DNA of 64,000 bases from Paragonimus skrjabini miyazakii (taxonomy: Eukaryota; Platyhelminthes; Trematoda; Plagiorchiida; Troglotrematidae), in contig JTDE01000219.1 of assembly GCA_014338405.1 (NCBI GenBank), forward strand, positions 164,392-228,391, given 5' to 3'. The position numbers and the translations under genes were made by a program. This document shows positions 24,191 to 34,440 of the stretch, piece after piece (position 1 is the stretch's first letter; each line of letters begins with the position of its first letter). Below the pieces are notes generated by a model. The model was not told the DNA's origin. It made no database searches and saw only the letters and a program-made list of their open reading frames with translations.

Positions 24191-26264
24191 CTATCATATG
24201 CGCCGGGTTTTGTATGCGATGATGAGTGAGAAATTGTGTTAGCTGAAGATATACCACGAAATGTACACCCAGTAGCTGTTTCCTATTAAGAAACAAACAG
24301 CTACCTTCAAGAGTTTCAACAGAACACTTAAAACATGGACAATGGTAGATAGGAGTATTTGGTGCAGATCAGTCGGTGCGAGGTCTTTTCATCTACCCTT
24401 CTCCGTTTTCTAACGGTTTCACAATTCAGTTACTGATAAGTAGGTTTCACAATTAGTGAACGCACAAGCGAGACAGGAATTTTGCGGTTTAGGCCCGCAA
24501 ACAATGTGTCACATATTAGAGTTCTTATTAATTCGACAAAATTCTATGATTGTAGTAAAACATTGCCCACCAGTCTAACCACATTCCCTTGAGACTGACG
24601 AAATCTTCCTTTTCACCTTGCTTACGTCATCCGATGACGTGTTTACTGTCTCAGATGTGTGTTTGAGTTTCACCTGGTCTTATACCCCCTTCTGTATGTC
24701 TCTTGGGCTCTACTGAGTTCCGTTAACACTAACACACCGTCGACTATTGCATAATGTTTTTTCGACTGATCAGATGGTCGTAATCAACTCCGTTGCCGCC
24801 TGTGGGAATGACTTTGATCTTACGAGTCGTCATTTCTAATGGTTTACACTGTGTATTCGGGAAATTCGTTGCCGCCAACGCTAGTGTGTCTAAGACAATA
24901 GGGGGTTAAAAATGGACTGTCTCAACTGATGTACTAGTCGGTAACACTCCTTCGATCTGAATAAACACAGTTCACCTTAGGTCACCTGGTTACATTAGTG
25001 ACGAGACCACCAGAGCACGGAGTTTTTATGTCGTAAGACGTTGTGACGACCATTACATCACTTATTCTAGGCCACCCGGTCCAAATCGACTTTCATAAGA
25101 CCAATATTCTGTAGTGAATAGCAGGTTCGGCTCGTAATCGAAAGGATTACTGGTTCAAAATTCATTTAAGCTTCTATCTCCACTTGATTAATCCAAGCTA
25201 ATACAAACTTGAACACGCCACATCAGGTCGCACAGCCGGTTAAGCAATGGTAAGACAAAGAAGCGGAAATTTGATAGTAAGTGCCGGAAGAGTTTAGCCG
25301 TTCAGCTTTTTCGAGTGTATATAATAAAGCAATCCTGCCGTGTGCTAAAGACATTAGTCATTTTCTACACCGATCAATCCTTGCATGAGCTATTGGAGTG
25401 AGTTGTGAGGTGGACAAACAATTGGTTGGGATAGTGAAACGAAAGCAGTTGCCGGAAGGCCAGTCACAATAGCTCCTGTTTGTCACCTGGCTAGAGGCAT
25501 CGTGGCTTCCAGAATCGACCTCCGAAAGCATTAAGTCAATCGAGTTCAATGGCATGAATTTTTCCGTTTTCCTTCTGAGTTGTCTGTAAAGTAGATGTAA
25601 GAACCGAAACGACAGAGTGGAAGTCGTGGAAAAGTTGTCATGCAAATTCCGACTCATTTTCAGTTGTAGTTTGGTTGTTTATATGCCATATGTAGGCATT
25701 TTAACGTTGAGTTTATGAATTCAAACATTTGGTATCGTTATACATTGCTCCACTCCTTTTGTTTCATTTACGATAAAAGACGAATGTTTGCTTTTTCTCT
25801 CTGTCATAACAGTGCGTCATTTAGACATAAGTATCAATCTCTAAAGTACCTCTATCTATAATGAGGATGGTGAGTATTAGTTAAAATCTGAAAACTGTGC
25901 GACTATCTCACAAATTTTTAACACTTGAAAAGTAGTTCAAAACCCAGATTAGTTATGAATTTCTACTGTTTACTGTGAATGATTTCGAAACTAATGATCA
26001 CACATTGTATACATAGTTTATTTTCACACGAGAACCGATTTCATAAGTTTACTCGCCAGAACACATGTCACGAAGATAAACATATATCTACATATCCTCT
26101 CAAACAAAAAAGATAGGTGGGGTGACATCCAGGGCCCAGCCCACACTTACCATCCATGTAGAATATACACTGGTGTACGAAGCAAACGGTCAGTCTGCTA
26201 GCACTGGTCAGTCGGCTCAAACCTGATCTAAACATAAGCACGGTTCTCGCTGATTTGTTTTCGA
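24191..26264. other. Intronic sequence, little recognised
   Basis: A tRNA-like 3' half may lie at about 25125-25165 (AAAGGATTACTGGTTCAAAA), too weak to list separately. A 99-codon minus-strand frame (25358-25657) has no known domain. Confidence 0.4.
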
Positions 26265-26632
26265 TTTAACTTACATCACCCACAATTGATCGCAGCTGTC
26301 GCATTCTCATAGACTTTGCAGTCGGCCCCTTTCTAAAGAAGCACTAGACTTGAGTTTCGTCCTCACTAGAACAGCTCTTCAGTAGTACATATCTCCTCCA
26401 TGGCCGGGACTAGAACCACGACCACGCTGTTCGTGAGGCAACCGTATTTACCACTGCGCCATTGACCTCACATTAGGCACGACCGAATTATCAGGTTGCG
26501 AGGATATGCACTACTGACGAGCTCTAATGAGAGCGAAACTCGAGTCTAATGCTTCTTTTCGAACTGGGCCGACTGAAAAGTCTATGAGAATGCAACAGCT
26601 GCGATTAGTTGTGGGTGATGTTCAATCTATAT
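26265..26632. repeat. Foldback element, copy B (most complete)
   Basis: About 368 bp. The left arm (about 26265-26400) reads CATCACCCACAATTGATCGC, then GCATTCTCATAGACTTTGCA, ACTAGACTTGAGTTTCG and CAGTAGTACATATC. The right arm (about 26497-26632) is its reverse complement with scattered differences: GATATGCACTACTG, CGAAACTCGAGTCTAATGC, TCTATGAGAATGCAAC and GTTGTGGGTGATG. Between the arms sits a tRNA-like segment on the minus strand. There is no open frame. Arms this long suit a MITE or foldback element. A pol III-type core inside such arms is unusual. Confidence 0.85.
26398..26466 (-). repeat. tRNA-like core of foldback copy B
   Basis: The minus strand reads GGTCAATGGCGCAGTGGTAA, then a middle part, then GTGGTTCTAGTCCCGGCC. 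The first contains an A-box match (TGGCGCAGTGG), the second a B-box match (GGTTCTAGTCC). Spacing is close to that in a tRNA, about 69 bp overall. I cannot fold a complete acceptor stem by eye. I therefore read it as a tRNA-derived pol III head, not a working tRNA gene. Confidence 0.6.
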
Positions 26633-29600
26633 AAAAATCAAAATCCCCTACTACTCGTCAGTAATTTAAATGACGTATATTGTACTCTTGCCATCGATTG
26701 CTTAAGTGGCTTTTGTTGACTACCATTCGTTCCGCAAACAATCGACTTTCACAGGAACCCGGCGTAGCTATCAATGCTTTGTCCAAATGGACATCACATG
26801 TGACGTATTGTAAACAGCTGAACGAAAAGAAACAGAGCAATCAGTATGAATTCGCCTTGAAAAGGTCCTGCTTTGCCATCGGACGGTTTAAACTCCATTA
26901 TAGGACTGCGTTAACCGTTAGATTGTTAACATGTTGAAATATGCTGTTATTTTGCACAGACCATGCTGATAGTAAATGGTCATGCAGCAAGTCCTTGTAG
27001 TTGAAACTACTGATAATATAAGGCAGAGGGCCCAGCTCATTTTCTCCCATTTTTAGACAGTAGCTCGTACACGAGCGATGTGGGAATGTCACTGTCATTT
27101 TGAATCGTTCATTCGTGTAACCCTATGTGCACTCGTTCACCTAAGCTCCTGTGACGAAATTGCAAGTCATCATTCTGTTTTTACATTCCAATCGATCGTC
27201 AAATTTTTGTCTTGAAAATGCAGAGTACCGAGTTCGACTGAATCGTTCTAAGTCGGGTGATATAGTGACTGACTGGGGCATCTAGCAAAAGTCGAGTAAC
27301 TGATATATACCCAAAATTAACCAACAGAACTAGCATCAGCAACGATTTGCTTCAATCACTCTGTGTATATGTGTGTTCACTCAGTCCCAGCGGCGATTTT
27401 CTCCTATTTGTCTGTAACGAACAAACTAACGCCTACTCGTTCTCAAATTGTTTTTCGGGGATGTATGCCACTGAAGAGCAGGAAAGTACGTTGACAACAG
27501 CTGAGCTATTTCTTGTATATCTTTCTCATCCGTATAAATCATATACTCTTTTTCACCAGCGAAAACACTTCCCACTTTCAACACTTGTGTGCCTAATTTG
27601 CAGTGAACGATTGCTCTGGCCCAATTGCCAAATCGTCGCTTTATTTGCGTACCTTAGCGCATCCGTTTTACTTCTTCAGTTGGCATGGTGTATACTGCTT
27701 CCCTGTAATATAGTTGGGCGTGCCCATGAGTGATACAGTGTGAACTGCTTTTGGTGACAAATGTACGCAGTTGTGTTTGAATTCAGTTGTCGTGGTAGGC
27801 TAATACAACATGGATACCGTCCACCATGCATGAATATATGTGTACGTGTATTAAGTGCGCGGTGCGGTCAAATGTCCCGTAGTAAACCGACCGGGCAAAG
27901 TAGGACAATTCTAATTTCAAACCTTTGGGTCCCAAATGTACTAGACTAGTGACAAAGGCAAGGTATATACAGGCTTCCCTACATTTATCTACCATACCTT
28001 GGTCACGGTTCTGCTTCCCTGTGAGAGAAGAACGGTGAGGATTAAGCAAACATGACAGTGAAGTTCCTAAAGCTATTTTCCGTATTTTTACGACAGCCCT
28101 TATAGTCTGGTTGTACTACTGTTTTCGACGCTGTATTACTGTATGAACACCAAGAGGGAAAACGTAGGCTGCTGGACAGTCTACAGTCTACACATACGTC
28201 TTTACTCAGCAGAACCGTGTTGTGCTAGTGAAGTCCATTTTCTTAACAAACTGAATGAAATAATCTTCATCTAGTGGACATAGTAATCATATGAAACTTA
28301 CGGATGTAACGCAGCTGAAAACTTACCCGTTCATTGCTTTGACATTAAAGTTTCTCATGTTGAGTGATATCGCTCTTCCCCGTAACTAGGGAGGTGATGT
28401 TGGAAACTCACCAGGAGAGAGCCACATCGTAGTGTTTTAAATATCTGGAAAACAAATTCTCTTGGCTTGACTTTCAGACAGGGAGTGATATAATGACATG
28501 GTTGTAGCAAGCTCATTCACCATTCTGATACGTGAACTTATAGTTAAATCTATACTGGCTCATAGTAAACAGTGTTTTAGAACACCACTGTTCTGTTTAT
28601 AATGTTCACATAATGCCTGTTAATTGAAGAAACGCCGACGTCATTTTCAGGAAGCTAGGTAAGTGATGTTCTCAGGTATGTGAATCTGAGGCGTCATAAA
28701 CTGAAAACGTTTGGGATTCACAGATTCGGACTATTCGGCTCTGTGTTTTTAGTTAAACTGATGCTTGAGAAGGAAAGTTAAAAAAACCTGTGCGAGTGAT
28801 AGTTCGTGTCAACAAAAGTTTAAGTTTGTCAGCTTGCGTTAGTAGAATATGTACATTCGGTAAAAAAAACATTAGGTGTAGTCCTTTGATTACCTGGAGT
28901 GTTCTTGATTCTAATGATACTTGTTAGCTGACTATCCCATACAGGAAACAACGAACGCACTGCTTAGTACTCACGTTTCCGCATCATTTGCTACTAGTCT
29001 TGAGTCTAAGATCTATTGAACAGTGACCGTTTCAACAACAGAGGTGTTCCTTCTGTGCCGCAGAAGTAACACAACAAAACATTGAACGAATAATAGGGCA
29101 TAGACATAGTCCGGATCTAAACCCAAATGAGAAGATTTGAGGGTCGTTGACTGATCAAATACACGGAAAAGGACATGTTTACATATCGAAATTTGAGCTG
29201 TTGGAGGATGTTCAAGAAGCTGGGATCCAAATGCTGCAAACCTATTGCATCGTCAGGTAAATATCAAATATAAGCACTGTATAGAAGTGCGCAAGCAAAG
29301 TGGAACTGTCCAATGTGTTGTGATCTCCTTTGAATTTTGAATTGCCAAACAGATATCCTTTCCTAAACAGTTTTAAAATGGTAGACATCCCAGATTTTTT
29401 TATTGCAACTGATTGGCTGTAAAATAGTCTTTCATCTCCGAATATAAGCCACCTGTTTCTAACACTTGTGTTCACATGATGCATTTATGATAAATGTAGA
29501 AAATTGAATATTTTTAGCGCTGGAGTTGGAACTGAAACTAAGCGTTTTAACCAAACTTTCCTTGATCTGCAGTAGTTTATGGCAATTGTTTGCAACCAAA

Positions 29601-31014
29601 ATTAGCCGAAAGTACGGAATAAGAATATGGAGCAATGGTTGTGCGTAATTTCCAGCAGGCTTCAGGATACAGCAATCCCTCGATCTGTACTCACGTGCTG
29701 TTATTGATTAGTGGTTCGATTCCTATGCAGAGTATATTTGCTGCCTCCTTTTTCTATGTGTGTCTGTGTTGACGTACACATGCTCTGTGAAGACTATATT
29801 GGCATGTTGCTATTATAACACTGGTTGCCATGACAGTAACCTAGTGGACTTGGATACAAATATTCCTCCCTTTGCTCTACACTCAGCTCTACCTTTAGGA
29901 CATTGGGCAACCGCTAATTCTTTATAATAAATTGGGGATACTAAGCTGCAGTCAGTTTCATCCAATTTTATCAGAGAAATAGAGTTGAAACTGTACCGGT
30001 CATCCACATTAATGATGACCTTGAGGGCTTTTGTAATTTGATGTCACGCATTCGACTAGCCCTGACCTGAGTAAATCCAATTTATGGCTAGAGATTTCAA
30101 TGAAGTTGTTACTAATATTCACCATTAGAACAGTGACCAAACAAGAAGACTTGTCACGTCCTAATTCTGGTAACTTTAATTTCCGGTTTTAAATACATTC
30201 ATTCATGTCATTCACACACGATCATAGCTTTATGTTTTCTGTCGACTATCTCCAAAGAACAGTCCGCCTTAGACTTGAGGTTTACTCGCTGATTAGGTTG
30301 GCTTCTAGTTTGGACCGGTAGTTGAGTTTCCGATCACATTTTTGTGAGACCCACGCGTTGATTATTAGAGCCAACTATCCCTGAGCACATACACCCACCT
30401 TTTCAACTTTGCCCCGTACCCGTGGTCACTATGATTCAGGTCACCCGTTAGCCGGAAAATAGATCGTGGAATAACAGATCAACTAACAGAGGTGCATACA
30501 TAAAAAATAAATAAATACGTAAGTAAGGTAATGGTAGTCCATAGAGTCAGCTGCATTATGGGTAGAGGGTTGCCATTGCTTACAACATACAGAAGTGTTC
30601 GAGAACGCGTGTAGCCAGGAACGTGGTTAGTCATGTAGTTCAAAACTTGGCAAGCGTCACCTCACGATCTTGTGCATTCAAGTGATCAAGGCTTTCATCG
30701 GCCACATCTACGTCACTGAATAGCTTCCTCGCGATTTCTCTCGATTATCAAAAGACACAGCGAACTTTGTGTGGTTTAGCAGACACTCTATCGGAATGCT
30801 ATGTATTTATTCTAGTTAATGTTGTCTGTCCGTTTTCGTTACTTCGGTTATTATTCGTCAAATTGATTCTCTAATTATAGGTTAACGGACTGCTGCGTTA
30901 TTCACACAGCCATCTCGCCTGATACAAGCTAAATTGGGAAATCAACGGTGGTACATTACCGAGTACACACATAAATGTGAATCTGATATCTGTTTAGTGG
31001 GACGGTACTGAATA
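26633..31014. other. Intronic sequence, no recognised feature
   Basis: Includes a 128-codon plus-strand frame (27347-27733) with a hydrophobic Leu/Cys-rich C-terminus and no matching domain, and several shorter frames. A B-box-like GGTTCGATTCC occurs at 29713-29723 with no clear A-box upstream. Confidence 0.4.
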
Positions 31015-31500
31015 TTAACGGGAGTTCTCGTTAATCCTTCCCCTGAACGACAAACGGACACCTCTGCAACGCCACAGGTGACATACAGTGGCTAGTACAT
31101 TGCGTGCTTTCACTATCCTTGTGGACATCATCTCAATTGATATGACCACACTACTCAAATGGTTGACATAGTCACGGGATTTGAGCGACCTGGATGCAAT
31201 GACAAAAGTTAGATCAACGCGACCCAACCATGTAAAAACACCGCACTTTTCAAATGCAAAATGTACTTCATACAGATTAGCCGCATCATTTACTTGATTC
31301 AATATGGCCTACATGTTGTTCTTAGAGAACCAGTGTGAGGTTAGGTTGTACGCATGCTCAATATGGATGATCACACCAACTGGCAGAATTTCTGCTTCAG
31401 AGTCCCCAACATGTCAAGGTACAATATCATCTATTGCGTTGTTGGATAGGGAAGAAGAGATCGGGAAACTCTGTCAAACGTTGCTTTCAGTGGGGAAGGT
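31015..31500 (-). mobile_element. RTE-like LINE reverse-transcriptase fragment
   Basis: The 95-codon minus-strand frame aligns with the end of the RT and the following region of RTE-type LINE proteins. It has SRSLKSRDYVNHLSSVV where the family has a YLGS-type motif, then STRIVKARNVLATVCHLW and CRGVRLSFRGRI, matching the usual ARI-KAR...LRHLWR...LSLKGR order. Upstream on the same strand (31303-31500) shifted or broken frames show AIDDIV and IEHAYN, read as decayed ID-I and EYADD motifs of the palm. It is broken by stops and ends abruptly at about 31015. Confidence 0.75.
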
Positions 31501-32514
31501 TTGATGTGACTCTGTGCCGTATGCGCAAGGCAGGCATAGAAATAGTTTACACACTGTCAAGTTTCGAAGAAATTCCTCAATGTAGATGACTGTACCAAAC
31601 AGTGTAACGGGTAGTGAAACCGAAAGTAGTCTTCAGATCCAAAAATATATCGAATGTAGATCGATACAACAGGTACGGATGCTCCAATATCCGTCACAAA
31701 CTTAGAATACGGTCTACAACATGGAAAGTTCAATACTAGCTTCACTAAATCATCACACCTAATCGTTTACTAACAGTCGGCCGTTAGCTTTGATCATGTT
31801 TTGTCTGGTTTTCTCAGGAAAAGACTGTACTGTGATTAAACTGCTAGTGATCGAGACTTCCGTTTTAAGCCAAAATCACTTATCTAATAAAATTTCCTTA
31901 AAAACGTATTGTTTGCTGGTGAAGAACGACCGTTCGCTGCTATTAAGCATAGATACAGTCAGCGTGTGTGTCACGACTGATGAAACATCCTGTATATACT
32001 GCACAAGTGTGAAGAGTTCTCACCGGATTACTTTTTTTATTCCCGGTTTTATTCTGGACATTAGTATTACTTTATCGTCGTGGTCGAAGTAAGATATCAA
32101 CTCAGGGTACCTTACATCTAAGCTTTAACCGAGAGGTCTGACGAGGCAACAGAACTAAGCATGGGAGTAACGACCCACGAGGCGACTAACTTTCCGATCC
32201 GTACACTTTTCAGAAAAACTTCAGCCACCCAAGATACCTAATGCATCTTTAAAAGAAGTCTTTAGTTTGTCTAACCTATGTTTGTTGGTTTTATTAGTAT
32301 AAATGAGTTTTGTTTTTGTTAGTAACACATCGTCCAGTTTAGTCCAAAAGGTGCATACGTCACCACCCTAATCCAGCCACCATACGAGGACTATTGAGTT
32401 GGGATGGTGCAATTTCATTCTATATCATAATGGGTAAGCTGCGATATGAATGACGCTTTAGTTTATATCCATATTGATTAACCAACACTCAAGAAACGTT
32501 GTGAATTCCTCATT
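31501..32514. other. Intronic sequence, no recognised feature
   Basis: A 100-codon plus frame (31790-32092) and a 62-codon minus frame were read and show no family resemblance. Confidence 0.45.
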
Positions 32515-32760
32515 GTTATCAACATCATCATCACCATCGTCATATTCGTCATTATCACCGACACCTACACATCACTAGTTTAAACCGGTACTCACCTGTC
32601 GTGACGAGAAGAACAAGCTCCAACTAAGAACTTGGACGAAAAACATTCCATTAATGAAAAGCCTTAAATGTAAACCCACAAACTCAACATTAGAATACGC
32701 ATACCTTACAAAAAACAGCCGGCCTCCAAGTAACAATTAGGCTTAGCCAACGAAGCAGGT
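32515..32760 (-). mobile_element. Degenerate RTE-like LINE 3' tail
   Basis: CAT-rich triplets (32520-32560) are followed by GAAGAACAAGC, TAAATGTAAACCCACAAACT, CAACATTAGAA, TACCTTACAAA and ACAGCCG. Order and spacing resemble the inverted tails at 4.26 and 12.97 kb. The match is diffuse and the edges are approximate. It lies about 450 bp before the second afadin exon. Confidence 0.4.
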
Positions 32761-33215
32761 TATTTATGGTTTTTGCTGTCCCCTATGAGTAACTACACCT
32801 AATTCACAAACATCCCTGCCCATTCATGCAACTCAAGCCACTGAACCCGATTAGCAGTCATCCCAGCCTGCGATTCTGTGTATTGCAAAAGGTCCAACCC
32901 AGAAGATGAATCCTTCGGTAATTGAAGTTCCTTTCTCCATATCAAGACATCAGTTGTCCATCATGCACCCCACGTAAATCAGCCGCTGTATGAGCAAAAA
33001 TTACTCGGTGTGGCATACAACCATTTACGCATTGGTTCTGTGGTTTGCTGTAAAACATGGCTGCTCTCCGATAAAATTTCATAATGTCTATGATGTTTTT
33101 TCTCAGGTTATAAATGTGGCTGAGTGCATTCCCTCCTCAATGACCATCTGTACAATAAATATTGCTTCCAAACTGACCTGTCTGTTTTGTTGGCCATGTC
33201 AAATACTTCTTTCAG

Positions 33216-33349
33216 AACGCCGATTAGGTGCAAACGAGGCGCCGCTTCTGGTTCAATTAAATTGGGCTTTTGAAGATCGCGAAGTACGCTTCATTCTACG
33301 AGACGAATCGAAACCGATGTCAGCCGTCCGGCAACAGAAAGCCTTGGAA
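33216..33349 (+). CDS. AFDN: Afadin homologue, exon with second part of RA1 domain
   Basis: Continues the RA1 domain directly from 12436. Bases AA complete the split GAA codon. The frame then reads RRLGANEAPLLVQLNW, FEDREVRFILRDES and QQKALE, closely parallel to the human afadin order RRLDIDEKPLVVQLNW, DDREGRFVLKNEN. The VQLNW strand and the charged DRE turn are landmarks of afadin RA1. The acceptor is AAATACTTCTTTCAG (ending 33215) and the donor is GTAAGT (from 33350). The exon is 134 nt and ends in phase 0. The open frame extends upstream into the intron to 32990, but that part has no family similarity. A second GT at 33354 is a less likely donor. Confidence 0.9.
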
Positions 33350-33602
33350 GTAAGTAACCTATTTTCTCTATTACTACACCTTCCACTGAGCCATACTCCC
33401 ACAGTTATTTTGCTTAAGGTTTCAAGGTCTGGGCGTATTAGTTCGAAGGTCCAGATGATGTTTGTGACGTCACAGGAAACATCAGGCTTAATTTTGAAAG
33501 AATTTCTTATAGACAAATAGACGGAGTGGCTATGAGTACTTCGTTAGGCCCAACATAAGCTGATATCTTCTCATAAATGATAAAACGATAAATCCCAGAT
33601 AA

Positions 33603-34440
33603 TGTTACCAAAGCCTTACTGTACAAACTGGATGTTGATGATATTTGGACTTTCGCGGATACTGGTCATTTTGACTCGATTTTCAATCTTCTTAATTCTA
33701 TTCACCTAAACCTATCTTTGTCTCATGAAGTTGAGTCAAACGGAAATTTGGCTTTCTTAGATGTACTTCTCACCAGGCGGAAGGATGAGACATTACATCG
33801 GTCAATCCACCGTAAAGCAACATGGGATGGGTAACATCTTCAGTTCTTTAGGTTTGCCTCGATGGATTGCAAACAAGGATTGGTCAAAACTTCATTTCGT
33901 AGGATCAAGTGTATTTGTACCCCCGATAAACTACAGATGAAACAAGAAATGCTGAGAATAACGTTGCTGGCAAACTGATATCCTGAAAAGTTCATAGACA
34001 TACACAGCATGATGAACAAGTGCAATGAGCCATTACAAACAGCTCAAAGGAAAGATTTATTTTTATTTTTGCAATTCAAAAAGGATCATCTAGCAAACGA
34101 CATCAGGCACAAATTGAAGTTTGCCCTATCCCGTACGAATGGGGCTGCTCATTTACACTCGGTTCAAACCACCGATGAACCAGCGACACATAATCGCGAA
34201 TACACCTTACGAACTATTTTGTTTCTCACGTTGTCTATCAGTACACTTGCAGTTGTAGTGACGTTTACATAGACAGGACAGATCGACAGCTATCTCACAG
34301 AGTGACAAAACACATCCTCGAAGCACTTAAAACGACTGATGACACAACAACCTCAGACCGGTGAACCCGTTGTTCGGGCTGCCTCATCACTGATTGCTAG
34401 ACACCCCCATGATAACAGGTCACTAGGTTGACCTACTTAG
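33603..34440 (+). mobile_element. Penelope-like element fragment: RT end plus broken GIY-YIG domain
   Basis: Translation from 33631 gives DVDDIWTFADTGHFDSIF, matching the YVDD active-site region of Penelope-type RTs with Tyr changed to Asp. It continues with LSLSHEVESNGNLAFLDVLL and TLHRSIHRKATWDG, the family's SFT.E....LPFLD and YRKPTWTG blocks. An in-frame TAA (33832) and TGA (33976) interrupt it. After the second stop comes YPEKFID (family GYP-FI). The linker ends near ALSRTNGAAHLHSV. A frameshift at about 34222 leads to a GIY-YIG-like nuclease segment, QYTCSCSDVYIDRTDRQLSH, where the usual YIGRT is YIDRT. It is 5'-truncated and inactive. Confidence 0.88.

Larger units (their letters stand above)
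12437..33215 (+). other. AFDN: 20,779 bp phase-1 intron inside the afadin RA1 domain
   Basis: Inferred from the two flanking exons, which encode adjacent parts of one domain. It opens with GTGAGT and closes with a pyrimidine-rich tract and TTTCAG. Joining the ends restores a GAA (Glu) codon: G from 12436 and AA from 33216-33217. The protein then runs SSSTG then ERRLGANEAP, parallel to human VSG then ERRLDIDEKP. The intron contains RTE tails on both strands, a second tail family, a foldback element, tRNA-related traces and a scaffold gap. Confidence 0.85.

Noticed and set aside
26398..26466. Functional tRNA gene
   Set aside because: A- and B-boxes are good, but no full acceptor stem is visible, the segment sits inside inverted repeat arms, and related copies are degenerate.
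27347..27733. 128-codon plus frame as a membrane protein gene
   Set aside because: Hydrophobic stretches arise from T-rich DNA; no matching family, promoter or splice structure.
29713..29723. GGTTCGATTCC as a tRNA or SINE B-box
   Set aside because: No A-box at a proper distance and no T-arm stem; an isolated 11-mer is not enough.
32990..33215. Upstream half of the 176-codon plus frame as extra coding sequence
   Set aside because: Similarity to afadin starts exactly at the TTTCAG acceptor. The upstream part reads like translated intron.
33253..33516. 87-codon minus frame opposite the second afadin exon
   Set aside because: Antisense shadow of a real exon.
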